Part shown: positions 44,411 through 52,721 of the stretch, piece by piece
Layout: the number at the start of each line of letters is the position of its first letter
Numbering within the stretch: the stretch's first letter is position 1
Assembly (NCBI RefSeq): GCF_024211275.1
Contig: NZ_JAMLDX010000006.1
Location: 184,958-248,957 of the forward strand
Direction of reading: 5' to 3'
DNA from: Sphingomonas tagetis
GTDB taxonomy: Bacteria > Pseudomonadota > Alphaproteobacteria > Sphingomonadales > Sphingomonadaceae
Length of the DNA: 64,000 bases
Position numbers and translations under genes: made by a program
Notes under the pieces: generated by a model
What the model was told of the DNA's origin: nothing
What the model saw: only the letters and a program-made list of their open reading frames with translations
Databases searched by the model: none

Positions 44411-45862
44411 ATGGATATGCCGTCAGACGCCGCCTTCCACGCCCATCGCCGTGCTCCGGAGATGCTGCCCGTTGCGTCGGCGCTGCTGCGGGCGCTGGAG
44501 GCCGCGGCCGCCAGTGCTGCAGGTATCGTGACGCTTCTGCTGTTTGCGGAGAGTCTCGACCTGCTGCCGGTCGATCAATATTTGCGCGTCGCCTTGCTCG
44601 CCAGCGTTATCTATGCGCTCGTTGCCGAACTTACCGGCTGCTACGACATGCAAATTCTATTCTCGGCAAGGTCAGGGTGGACGCGCGTTTTGGCAGCATG
44701 GACGGTGTCTGCCGCAACGTTGCTCGTCATCGCCTTCTTCCTCAAAACCTCTCAGGATTTTTCGCGCAGTTGGACCTTGATCTGGTTCGCCTCCGCCGGA
44801 TGCTGCCTGTGTCTGGTCCGCGCCGCCGGGACGGGGTGGCTGCGACGGATGCGGCGCCGCGGCCTGCTCAACCAGCGCGTTGTCATCTTTGGCTCCGGAA
44901 TCGCCTGCGACAGGCTGACGCGCTACATCCGGTCCAACGCCAATCTGATGATCGACCTGCTCGGCTATTACGACGATCGCAGCGTTGCGCGCGCGGGCGA
45001 GACGGTTCCGGAGCTTCGCTATCTCGGCAATCTCGACAATTTGCTCAAAGCGATTCAGCTCGGCCAGGTCGATCAAGTGATCATCGCGCTGCCGTCTGTG
45101 AACGAGCGGCGGCTGCGGGAGATCATAGATGGCCTCGCCATGCTTCCGGTGCTTACCCGCTTGGCGCCATATGTGCCGGAGATGGCGCTGACCGCACACT
45201 CGCTGGTCTACCTTGGCGATCTCCCCCTGGTTACCTTGTTCGAGCGTCCGATCAGCGGGCTGGATCAAATCATCAAGCGGCTGGAAGATCTTGTTCTGGC
45301 GAGCTTTCTGCTCGTGCTGTTCTTCCCTCTCTTCGTTTTGGTGGCGCTTGCGATCAAGATCGACTCGCCAGGAAGCGTTTTCTTCCGACAGCCGCGAGAA
45401 GGATTCAACCAGAACGTCTTCGCGATCTGGAAATTTCGCACGATGCGCACGAGCGCGCTGCAGTTTGAAGACGTCCGTCAGGCCACACGCAATGACACTC
45501 GGGTGACGCGCGTTGGACGGCTGCTACGAATGACCAGCATCGACGAACTCCCGCAATTGCTGAACGTGCTCAGCGGCGAGATGTCCCTGGTCGGACCCCG
45601 CCCCCACGCATCGTCCACCAAGGTTGGTGGCACTCGCTTCGCCGAAGTCGCAGCAAATTATGCGGCACGTCACCGGGTCAAGCCTGGCATGACCGGCTGG
45701 GCTCAGGTCAATGGCTGGCGCGGCGAGACCGATACCGAGCAAAAGCTTGTGAAGCGCATCGAGTTCGACCTCTTTTACATCGAGAATTGGTCGATAGCAT
45801 TTGATCTTTACATACTCGTTCGAACGATTGCCGCGGTCGCTGCCGCACGGGCTGCATATTGA
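44411..45862 (+). CDS. Exopolysaccharide polyprenyl-phosphate glycosyl-1-phosphate transferase (WcaJ-like)
   Basis: 483 residues. Four predicted N-terminal helices (about 22-140), a CoA-binding-like Rossmann region (about 155-270: [18 protein letters not shown]), one membrane hairpin (about 293-318) and the catalytic bac_transf domain: [90 protein letters not shown]. It starts repeat-unit synthesis by moving a hexose-1-phosphate from a nucleotide sugar to undecaprenyl phosphate. A strong marker that this is a Wzx/Wzy-dependent EPS locus. Confidence 0.95.
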   Translation: MDMPSDAAFHAHRRAPEMLPVASALLRALEAAAASAAGIVTLLLFAESLDLLPVDQYLRVALLASVIYALVAELTGCYDMQILFSARSGWTRVLAAWTVSAATLLVIAFFLKTSQDFSRSWTLIWFASAGCCLCLVRAAGTGWLRRMRRRGLLNQRVVIFGSGIACDRLTRYIRSNANLMIDLLGYYDDRSVARAGETVPELRYLGNLDNLLKAIQLGQVDQVIIALPSVNERRLREIIDGLAMLPVLTRLAPYVPEMALTAHSLVYLGDLPLVTLFERPISGLDQIIKRLEDLVLASFLLVLFFPLFVLVALAIKIDSPGSVFFRQPREGFNQNVFAIWKFRTMRTSALQFEDVRQATRNDTRVTRVGRLLRMTSIDELPQLLNVLSGEMSLVGPRPHASSTKVGGTRFAEVAANYAARHRVKPGMTGWAQVNGWRGETDTEQKLVKRIEFDLFYIENWSIAFDLYILVRTIAAVAAARAAY

Positions 45863-45884
45863 ATTACGAACGAAAAGACCTGGT

Positions 45885-46649
45885 ATGCCCCGTGTGACCC
45901 TCATCATGACGGCGACGATCCGTCCGCCGGCAAATGCCCCCGGTGTCACCCGGCTGGACCCGTGGGTTCGCCTGTCGGACTATGAGCAAGCGCTGGCTTT
46001 CTACCTGCCATTCCTTGGTTATGGGCTCGACGCTATTTGCTTCGCCGAGAATTCGGGCTTTGATCTTGGGACGCTCAAGGCTCTCGCCACGCGCGCCGGG
46101 GCGTCCAAGAAAGTTCTCTTCACCAATCAAGCTGAACTCGATTTCCCACCGCAGTATGGCCGTTGCTACGGGGAGGCGGCGCTGCTTGATCGGGCGATGG
46201 ACGAACTCTCCGATCAGCCGGGCGCCGCCGATGCGCTTTTCTGGAAGGTCACGGGCAGATACAAGGTGCTTAATCTGCAGCGAATGATGCGGACGCGTCC
46301 GAGCACCGCCGATCTATATGTGGACCTGCGCAAACGCGGCCTACAAAATTGGGCGGACCTGCGAATAATGTCCTGGTCGCTCAAGGGCTATAACAGCGTA
46401 ATTCGAGACATGGCGCCCCTGATTCGCGAGGACCTCAACGACGGCCGTCCCGGAGAAGAGGCCGCCTATCAGGTCATGCGGCAGCGAATTGCGCGACGCG
46501 AGCTGCAAGCAGCAGTCTCGTTTGCGACCGAGCCCCTTATCGATGGTGTGAGAGCCTTCGACGAGAGAAACTGGATGGCCGGGCGGCAGCGGGCGGTTTA
46601 TTATATGCGCAACCTACAGCGAGCGCTCCTGGGGCGTGTCCTGGTCTAA
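45885..46649 (+). CDS. EPS-locus protein of unknown function, possibly a glycosyltransferase
   Basis: 254 residues from ATG 45885 (MPRVTLIMTATIRPPANAPGVTRLDPWVRLSDYEQALAFYLPF). The TLIMTATIRP strand and the later ICFAENSGFDLGTLKALA resemble the start of a GT-A fold, and a helix-rich middle (DALFWKVTGRYKVLNLQRMM) and C-terminus follow, but no DxD or catalytic motif stands out. It has no signal peptide or membrane helix. The gene follows the polyprenyl transferase by 22 bases and ends 11 bases before a strong terminator, so it is the last gene of the operon. Unknown family; glycosyltransferase is the best guess. Confidence 0.55.
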   Translation: MPRVTLIMTATIRPPANAPGVTRLDPWVRLSDYEQALAFYLPFLGYGLDAICFAENSGFDLGTLKALATRAGASKKVLFTNQAELDFPPQYGRCYGEAALLDRAMDELSDQPGAADALFWKVTGRYKVLNLQRMMRTRPSTADLYVDLRKRGLQNWADLRIMSWSLKGYNSVIRDMAPLIREDLNDGRPGEEAAYQVMRQRIARRELQAAVSFATEPLIDGVRAFDERNWMAGRQRAVYYMRNLQRALLGRVLV

Positions 46650-46660
46650 CGCGCACAAAA

Positions 46661-46684
46661 AATGCCGGGCGCAAGCCCGGCATT
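46661..46684. terminator. Bidirectional Rho-independent terminator
   Basis: A perfect 10-bp stem AATGCCGGGC / GCCCGGCATT with a GCAA loop, preceded by a run of A and followed by CTAAG. It separates the convergent EPS operon and PEP-CTERM gene. The A-run serves as a T-tract for the leftward gene. Confidence 0.7.
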
Positions 46685-46706
46685 CTAAGTGCATTATGCT
46701 CCGGTC

Positions 46707-47360
46707 TTAAGCGAACACGACCTTGGCGCGGCGGCGGCGCGAACGGATCGCCATGCCTGCAAGTCCGAAGCCAAGCAGCATCATCGCCCAAGTCGAGCTT
46801 TCCGGGACCGCGAAGACGACGTTGTCGACTTCTGCCGAGTTGAAAGCGCTGCGGATACGAATGCCGCTGATCAATGCATCGCCCTCGCTACGCGCGAACG
46901 TGATCCGCCGATTGGTATTCGGAATTTCCTGATCGCCATTGGCCGGCGTCGTGAATGCCCAGCCTTCCCAGCTTCCGATGACGTTTCCAACCGCATCCAG
47001 CAGATCGACGCCATTGAACGCATCGATCGAACCCAGGAAAATGCTGACGGTGTTGTAGCCAACAGTTGCATTCGCCAGGGTTGCCGCGCCACCAGCGGCC
47101 ACGGAGAGGTAACGGCTGCCATCGCTGAACGCCGGCTCGGCCGAAGTGGCGGTGTCACCCGTAATGAGCTGAACCAGCGGGCCGCCGGAGAGCGTGAAGC
47201 CGGCAGGAAGCGCTCCGTTGAAGTTGATTGTCGCATTACCGGCAGGTGCTGCAAACGAGGCCGCCGACCCGGGCGTGGTAAAGAAACTGGCCGCGTTGGC
47301 TGAACCAGCAACTAGGCTGGCGGCGAGCGCGGCAGCCGCACAAAGCATCTTCATCTTCAT
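46707..47360 (-). CDS. PEP-CTERM sorting domain protein
   Basis: 217 residues from ATG 47360, with AAGGGG upstream; the frame runs on upstream but not as protein. A signal peptide (about 1-23) precedes a beta-rich secreted part (GNATINFNGALPAGFTLSGG, NTVSIFLGSIDAFNGVDLLDA, ISGIRIRSAFNSAEVDNVVF). The C-terminus VPESSTWAMMLLGFGLAGMAIRSRRRR is a PEP-CTERM tripartite signal with PES in place of PEP. The signal is the substrate for an exosortase; this one lies 1.9 kb away. It would be cut near the P-E-S site and released or anchored at the surface or in the EPS matrix. Confidence 0.88.
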   Translation of the reverse strand: MKMKMLCAAAALAASLVAGSANAASFFTTPGSAASFAAPAGNATINFNGALPAGFTLSGGPLVQLITGDTATSAEPAFSDGSRYLSVAAGGAATLANATVGYNTVSIFLGSIDAFNGVDLLDAVGNVIGSWEGWAFTTPANGDQEIPNTNRRITFARSEGDALISGIRIRSAFNSAEVDNVVFAVPESSTWAMMLLGFGLAGMAIRSRRRRAKVVFA

Positions 47361-47773
47361 GACACTGATCCCCTTTAAACTGTGATGTTGCATGATCCAG
47401 CGAATCTCACGAGTCCGCGAGCCACGGATCGTGTTAACGGAAAATTCACCGAACGGCAAAGGGTTCCGGCGTAACTTTGCCACTTTTTTGAATCACTTGC
47501 CCTGTTTTGGGACATGTCCGTCAGACTCGGCTGCTTCGCACGATTTTGCCTGATTTCCTATCGTTGCGGCGCCCAATCGGCCGGCTTCTCCGCGGTTCGC
47601 CCTGCTCGCCTTCAAGGGTCGCACGCATAACCCGGCCCCGGGCGATGGATCGCACAGGCAAGCAGATGTTGAGGGCGTGAGCAGCCAGGTTGATCCGAGT
47701 CGCACGTGTCGCGCCGAGCTACAGCCGATTCGTCACCTTATTTGCAATGGAAGCGGAGAGGTCGCAGTCAGGT
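47361..47773. other. Upstream region of the PEP-CTERM gene
   Basis: 413 bases between a PEP-CTERM gene and a methyltransferase gene on the same strand. It should hold the promoter of the PEP-CTERM gene. A TGGCAA box at 47477-47482 (minus strand) resembles half of a sigma-54 site, but the -12 part is not at the right distance. No gene is seen. Confidence 0.4.
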
Positions 47774-48526
47774 TCAGGCTTCTACCAGCGCGGTCACGAT
47801 CAGTTCGTGAGGCGGACTAAAGCTCCGGAACAGCTCTTTTACCGTCCTGTTGAACGGTGGCAGATCCAGTTCGACGCCACGACCCCTTCCACTGGCCCAG
47901 TGAAACCGGATGCCGGCGCCCACGGCCTTGTCGGGATTGGGCTTACCTTCCGGGAACTCCGGCTGCCCTTCAGTCACGATCACCCGGCTTCCTGCCAGAT
48001 TTGCCAAAGCGGACGCGATCTCGAGATTGGACAAGTGCTGGAACACCTGGCGAACTAGAAAGATATCGGCCGGCGGCGGCTTGTCGGTCACGATGTCGAG
48101 CACCTCGAAAGCCATTTTCTCGGAGCCAAGATGCCGGCTATGATGTTCGATCAGTGGCCGAACGACATCGAAGCCTAAATATCGTGCGTCGGGAACCAGT
48201 TGCATCAACGCGGTGCCGATCTGACAGTCGCCGCATCCGATGTCACCGATCACCAACGGTCGGTCAAGACCATCCTGCAGCTCCCTCAAATACGTGCCCA
48301 CGAGTTGTACATATTCATCAGCGGCACTCCCGCGGGAGCCCGCTCCGGAGTAGAAGAGCTCCCCCTCAGCCCTACCCCATTTCCCTCCGGCATAAACGCC
48401 TTCGAAAACGGCCTGCCGCTCAGCGGATATCCTTCCCGATGACTTGGCAATCTTGTTCAGGCGACTCAATTGAAGTCGTCCTTGATGGACGAGATAGTGC
48501 CGGACGCGACCTCGCCCTCCCAACAT
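47774..48526 (-). CDS. Class I SAM-dependent methyltransferase
   Basis: 250 residues from ATG 48526 (MLGGRGRVRHYLVHQGRLQLSRL). SAM motif I is VIGDIGCGDCQIGTALMQLVPDARYLGFDVV (about 102-132), and motif II/III is DKPPPADIFLVRQVFQHLSNLEI, typical of Methyltransf_25-type enzymes. The substrate is unknown; a sugar or lipid intermediate is likely because of context. It diverges from the exosortase gene across more than 700 bases. Confidence 0.8.
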   Translation of the reverse strand: MLGGRGRVRHYLVHQGRLQLSRLNKIAKSSGRISAERQAVFEGVYAGGKWGRAEGELFYSGAGSRGSAADEYVQLVGTYLRELQDGLDRPLVIGDIGCGDCQIGTALMQLVPDARYLGFDVVRPLIEHHSRHLGSEKMAFEVLDIVTDKPPPADIFLVRQVFQHLSNLEIASALANLAGSRVIVTEGQPEFPEGKPNPDKAVGAGIRFHWASGRGRGVELDLPPFNRTVKELFRSFSPPHELIVTALVEA

Positions 48527-49245
48527 AGTGACTACTCCATTTGATCCGACAGCCCGGGATGAGCATGATGATATCAGAGACGGCAAAACGACGCGGCGTG
48601 CAGCCATTCTCAGCAACACGGCATGTGATCATGTCATCCCCAGAGATTAGCTTGGACACCACTACCGTCAACCGAAAGTCACACACACGCTGGCCCGCCA
48701 GCCCCCAGAACCTGCGACAACCCTTGGCCGTAGCGACACCCGCAAGTCTGAAGGCGTTTCGCCGAACCGATGAAGATCGGTCCGGAAATTTACCTGGTCC
48801 AGGTCTCCATCTGTATGCAGGATCTATATGCAGGGAAGGCATTGGCAGGTGCTACGCCGGGACTGGGACAATCCGCTTTCAAGGTGGACGGCCAAGCTCG
48901 GTCGTCCCATTTGGAAACGACAACCGCCGCCGAAGGTCTATGCGTGAGAGCGACGGGCGATCCGCACCCTCAAGAGATTCCGGTCGATTTTGGTTGCGCC
49001 TCCCGATAGGCTGATGCTGGGCAAATCTCGAAGGCACCGTTATCCACATCACCGATTCACATGGGTCCCCTGCCAAGGACCAATGGTCTGCAGATCAGCC
49101 ACAGGCGGAGAATATTGCGTCAGCGGGCGATCTCGATCATCCGCCGGGAAATGGCTTCCCGGCACGCGCCTCGTCACGCCGGATCGCTGAGATTTGGACA
49201 AGTTTCCGCCGCGCTCCAATCTTCTGGCTCGCGCTTGCGGCACTG
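48527..49245. other. Long upstream region of the exosortase gene
   Basis: 719 bases separate the divergent methyltransferase and exosortase starts. No complete gene is recognised; several short open frames lack ribosome sites. From about 49105 to 49245 the exosortase frame is open and codes a plausible membrane N-terminus (RAPIFWLALAALVLP), but it contains no ATG, GTG or TTG, so the annotated start may be too far downstream. Confidence 0.45.
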
Positions 49246-50037
49246 GTGCTGCCAACCTTCATTCAAATCGCGATACAGGATTGGGGAACCGATCAGGCCG
49301 CGCATGCGCCAATTGTCCTCGCTACCGCGATTTGGATCTTCGCGAGAGATGGAGCGCGAGCACGAAGGCTTGCACGTCCCCCCAGCATAGCGGCCGCGCT
49401 TGTCGCGCTGCTGCCTTGGCTCCTTCTATATGCAGCCGCCAAAATCACCGGCCTGCTCGAGGTGCGGGGTCTCGCGATTTACGGTGCCCTGATCGCAATA
49501 CTTTACGGAACGGGTGGTGTTCCAGTATTACGCAGCCTCTGGTTCCCGCTGCTGTACGCCATTTTCCTGATTCCCATACCCGAATCGGTCATCGATACGC
49601 TCACCCAACCGGTCAAACTGATGATTTCCCAGGCTGCGTTGGCGACTCTGTCCGTGTTCGGCTATCCGGTCGCGAGCTCCGGCGTCAGCATCTATATCGG
49701 CCAGTTCGAACTATTGATCGCCGCCGCTTGCGCAGGTCTCAATTCATTGATCAGTCTTACGGCAATCGGCATCTTCTATGCATATTTGCAGCATCGGGCG
49801 AGCTGGATATATACAGCTGCGCTTGTTGCGGTGATTTTTCCAATCGCGATTTTTGCCAATTTCATGAGGGTGCTGACCCTGGTCCTCGTGACCTACCATT
49901 TCGGCGAGGCGACAGCGCAGGATTTCCTCCACGAAGCCGCAGGACTCTTCATGTTCGCTGTCGCCCTCTTGACGATCTTCGCGATCGACACAGCCGCGCG
50001 CGCAGCGCTGCGGCGCCGATCGGCTCGCCATGACTGA
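49246..50037 (+). CDS. xrtV: Exosortase, probably V-type (XrtV)
   Basis: 263 residues from GTG 49246. About seven to eight membrane helices. Catalytic residues of exosortases are present: Cys162 in AAACAGLNSLISL, Arg208 in FANFMRVLTLVLVTYHFG and His229 in QDFLHEAAG. It is a membrane transpeptidase-like enzyme that cuts PEP-CTERM proteins. V-type is supported by the EpsI partner and the small accessory gene next door. The family N-terminus probably lies upstream (RAPIFWLALAALVLPTFIQ in frame) where no standard start codon exists, so the real start may be non-canonical or hidden by a sequencing error. It overlaps EpsI by 8 bases. Confidence 0.88.
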   Translation: MLPTFIQIAIQDWGTDQAAHAPIVLATAIWIFARDGARARRLARPPSIAAALVALLPWLLLYAAAKITGLLEVRGLAIYGALIAILYGTGGVPVLRSLWFPLLYAIFLIPIPESVIDTLTQPVKLMISQAALATLSVFGYPVASSGVSIYIGQFELLIAAACAGLNSLISLTAIGIFYAYLQHRASWIYTAALVAVIFPIAIFANFMRVLTLVLVTYHFGEATAQDFLHEAAGLFMFAVALLTIFAIDTAARAALRRRSARHD

Positions 50038-50710
50038 AACCGACCTCGCTCGCCGTAGGCTAATAATGGGCACCGCGCTGTTGGCCACCGTAGGCTTTTC
50101 GGAGCTGTACACGCCGCGGCGATCTGCGGCACCGCTGTCTGACAAAAAGTTCGACGCACTTTTCCCCACCAAGCTGGCCCGATGGCAGTATCTCTCGGCG
50201 TCGGGTCTCATCCTTCCACCCCAGGACCAACTCTCGCGGACGCTGTACGAGCAGCTTCTGACCCGCGTCTATTCAGCAGCCGATGCTGCCGCCGTGATGC
50301 TGGTGCTTGCTTACAGCAGCGTTCAAGAAGGCCGACTCCAGGTGCACCGTCCCGAGGTCTGCTATCCCGCAGCTGGGTTTAGAATCTTGAGCAATGAAGT
50401 GAAATATGTGCCGCTTGGCCAGGGCCGCATGCTGCCCGCGCGATTCCTAGTTGCCGAACGCGAGGACAGGCGCGAATGCATCATCTATTGGACGCGGGTC
50501 GGCGACGCCCTGCCTACCCGATGGCGGGACCAAAGGATCGCCATGGCAAAGAGTAACCTGCAAGGTTACATTCCCGATGGGCTGCTGGGACGTGCATCCA
50601 TCATCTCTATGGACGCTGCCGCGGCCTGGGAGGAACTCGTTTCGTTTATCAACGCGTTGCTTGACACAGCGCCGGTGGCGGGACGGCGGCTGCTGATTGG
50701 AACAATATAG
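50030..50710 (+). CDS. epsI: Exosortase-associated protein EpsI (V-type)
   Basis: 226 residues. A twin-Arg-like or uncleaved hydrophobic start (RRRLIMGTALLATVGFSELY) anchors a periplasmic EpsI domain: SRTLYEQLLTRVYSA, VMLVLAYSSVQEGRLQVHRPEVCYPAAGFRI, the conserved HRPE-CYP motif, and CIIYWTRVGDALPTRWRDQRIAMAKSNLQGYIPDG. The EpsI family is either fused to or next to exosortases in EPS loci and is thought to help processing or export. The start overlaps the exosortase stop by 8 bases. Confidence 0.88.
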   Translation: MTETDLARRRLIMGTALLATVGFSELYTPRRSAAPLSDKKFDALFPTKLARWQYLSASGLILPPQDQLSRTLYEQLLTRVYSAADAAAVMLVLAYSSVQEGRLQVHRPEVCYPAAGFRILSNEVKYVPLGQGRMLPARFLVAEREDRRECIIYWTRVGDALPTRWRDQRIAMAKSNLQGYIPDGLLGRASIISMDAAAAWEELVSFINALLDTAPVAGRRLLIGTI

Positions 50711-50716
50711 AACGCG

Positions 50717-50968
50717 TCATGCGCGTCCCGGCCAGGGCCCTACCTTGAGAAAATAGGCCACATATGCAGCGGATGCGACAAGGACCATGATGGCCAGAAG
50801 ATCCATCCCCTCATTGCCCAGATAGTTGGCAAGCGCGCACCCGATAGCGGGCGGCGCATAATGGATGGGGTTATCGCGCGACGATTCGTCCGGCATGGAA
50901 CGCTGCAGGAACAGCACGACCAGTCCGGCGAAGAACCCGACAGTGAGCCAATCATAGACAGTTTGCAC
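50717..50968 (-). CDS. XrtV sorting-system accessory membrane protein
   Basis: 83 residues: MQTVYDWLTVGFFAGLVVLFLQRSM, a polar loop with DESSRDNPIHYAPPAIGCALANYLGNEG, and a second helix MDLLAIMVLVASAAYVAYFLKVGPWP. Small proteins with this YDWLTVGFFAGLVVLFLQRS and NPIHYAPPAIGCALANYLGN style are found next to V-type exosortases. It converges on epsI with a 6-base gap and diverges from the EpsD-like gene. Function unknown; it may assist the exosortase in the membrane. Confidence 0.75.
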   Translation of the reverse strand: MQTVYDWLTVGFFAGLVVLFLQRSMPDESSRDNPIHYAPPAIGCALANYLGNEGMDLLAIMVLVASAAYVAYFLKVGPWPGRA

Positions 50969-51065
50969 TTGGCGCTCCTCTCAAGCTATCTTGGCGTGTG
51001 ATAACAAGCAGGTAAATACAAATTCAGCGGCCCCTGTGGGTCAATGAGGAACACCGGGGGTTCAA

Positions 51066-51896
51066 GTGAAGATCAGCGCACCAGTTTTCTCGCTAGCCAT
51101 CCTGCTGGCGCTCGGCGGATGCGATCGTAAGGCGACAGGGCAGGTCGTCGCTGTGGTAAACGGGGAGGAGCTCACGCTGTCCGACCTGAACACCGAGATA
51201 AAGGCTGCGGGCCCCGCCGCATCGGGCGGCGCGCCGGAGACGGTGCGCGAGGCGGCCCTCCAGCGGCTTATTGATCGCAAGATCCTTGTGCAGGAGGCGA
51301 AGAAGCGTGGCATCGAGAAGCAGCCCGACTTCCTTCAGGCTGAACGGCGCGGTCGCGAGGATGTGCTGATCAATATGCTGGCCGAACAGGTCACTCGCAA
51401 CATCCCGGTCCCGACACCGAAGGATGCAGATGCCCATATCGCCGCTCATCCCGAACAGTTTGCGCAGCGCGTCAAGTACAATGTAGACCAGATTCAGTTC
51501 CCAACGCCGACGGACCGTTCTCGCCTCAAGGCGCTCGAAGCAGCGCACGACATGGCCGCTGTCGAGACGACGCTGGCGAAGATGAACATCAAGTTCACAC
51601 GCCAGGCAGCCGCGATGGACTCGCTTACGACCCCGCCCGAGCTGATCAAGCGCGTTCTGACCTTGCCGCCCGGCGAACCTTTCGTGATCGCCGGTGGTCC
51701 AACAATCTATGTCAGCGTGCTGACCGGCAAGGTTCCGGCACCTTTGGTCGGAGATGAAGCCCGCGCCGTCGCGGCGGAGATTTTGCGCCGAAAAGCAATC
51801 GGATCAGCCGCGCAAACGCAGGTCAAACAGGCCCGGACCGCCGCTAAAATCGATTATCAGCCCGGCTTTGCGCCGAAAGCAGCGCCCAAAAAATAG
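51066..51896 (+). CDS. EpsD-family peptidyl-prolyl cis-trans isomerase lipoprotein
   Basis: 276 residues from GTG 51066 with GGGGG upstream. Lipoprotein signal MKISAPVFSLAILLALGGC (Cys19). SurA_N-like domain: VVAVVNGEELTLSDLNTEIKAAGP and TVREAALQRLIDRKILVQEAKKRGIEKQPDFLQAERR (about 27-105). The PPIase part (about 125-240) is reduced and ends in a basic tail. The EpsD group is found in exosortase EPS loci. It would chaperone secreted or PEP-CTERM proteins in the periplasm. Confidence 0.85.
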   Translation: MKISAPVFSLAILLALGGCDRKATGQVVAVVNGEELTLSDLNTEIKAAGPAASGGAPETVREAALQRLIDRKILVQEAKKRGIEKQPDFLQAERRGREDVLINMLAEQVTRNIPVPTPKDADAHIAAHPEQFAQRVKYNVDQIQFPTPTDRSRLKALEAAHDMAAVETTLAKMNIKFTRQAAAMDSLTTPPELIKRVLTLPPGEPFVIAGGPTIYVSVLTGKVPAPLVGDEARAVAAEILRRKAIGSAAQTQVKQARTAAKIDYQPGFAPKAAPKK

Positions 51897-51935
51897 AGGC
51901 CGCAACAGAGGATTTGTGCGCCGGGTTGCCCGGGC

Positions 51936-52721
51936 CTAGCCGTCCGTGTTGGTAGGGCCGGTCGCGCCGTCGCGCGCACGGTCGCGCCACCAAAGCTGGA
52001 AAATCTTCGGTCCGTCGATCAGGTAGCGCCGCCAGAACCTCCGCGGGTTGCTACCCAGCCGAAAGAGCCACTCAAGGCCAGCCTTTTGAAACAGCACCGG
52101 CGCTCTTACCTGCTCGCCGGTCAGGAAGTCGAGCGATGCGCCGATGCACAGACCGATGCCGGTCGCCCCGGTCCGGCTTGCGATCCTGTGCGCAAGAAGC
52201 TCTTGTTGTGGGGAGCCTACCGCGATCAATGTAAAACTGGCCATGCATGCCGCTGCGAAGTCGGCCGCCTCATCCATTGCCGCACGATCGTGGAGCAGCC
52301 CCATCGGCGGGCGGTGCTGGCATATCTCGACGCCGGGATAGCGCTTGCGCAGTTGCTTCGGCATTTCAATCGAGCCGCCAATCACGGCGATGTTTGTGCC
52401 CGGCGGTAGTTGATCGAACAAGGCCTGCGTCAAATCGCTGCCCGCCACCACCGGGAGGAACTGCTTGCGCAGCTTCGCCAGCGCGGCAAGGATTCGACTG
52501 TCGCAACACCGCCACGCGGCCGCCTCATAAGCTCGCCAAAGCGCATTGTGATGGACAGCCCGCTCGTCGTGAAGCCGCACCATATGATCAACATTGGGTG
52601 TTACGAGATATGCGAACGGGGCGCCTGGAGGACGCGCGCACAATCTTGCAAGCAACTCTGGCTGGCGCAGTGCGTCGAAATTCAGCCCTAGAAATTCGAT
52701 TGTATCCTCGCCATCAGTCAT
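51936..52721 (-). CDS. WecB/TagA/CpsF family glycosyltransferase
   Basis: 261 residues. GT26 pattern: IEFLGLNFDAL, YLVTPNVDHMVRLH (conserved T-x-N substrate loop), RRCCDSRI, NIAVIGGSIEMPKQLRKRYPGVEI, FTLIAVGSPQQELLAHRIASRTGATGIGLCIGASLDFLTGEQVRAPVLFQKAGLEWLFRLGSNPRRFWRRYLIDGPKIF. The AGLEWLFRL-xxxPRR-RRY membrane-binding tail is standard. It transfers a UDP-ManNAc or UDP-hexose-type sugar to a lipid-linked acceptor. It starts within the stop codon of the TPR gene. Confidence 0.92.
   Translation of the reverse strand: MTDGEDTIEFLGLNFDALRQPELLARLCARPPGAPFAYLVTPNVDHMVRLHDERAVHHNALWRAYEAAAWRCCDSRILAALAKLRKQFLPVVAGSDLTQALFDQLPPGTNIAVIGGSIEMPKQLRKRYPGVEICQHRPPMGLLHDRAAMDEAADFAAACMASFTLIAVGSPQQELLAHRIASRTGATGIGLCIGASLDFLTGEQVRAPVLFQKAGLEWLFRLGSNPRRFWRRYLIDGPKIFQLWWRDRARDGATGPTNTDG

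Noticed and set aside
47468..47483. Sigma-54-like site (TGGCAA) upstream of the first PEP-CTERM gene
   Set aside because: The GG to GC distance is 9 and not 10 bases, and the -12 box is poor. PEP-CTERM genes can be sigma-54 dependent, but this site does not fit.
48541..49014. 157-codon frame in the exosortase upstream region
   Set aside because: No ribosome site and no protein-like pattern.
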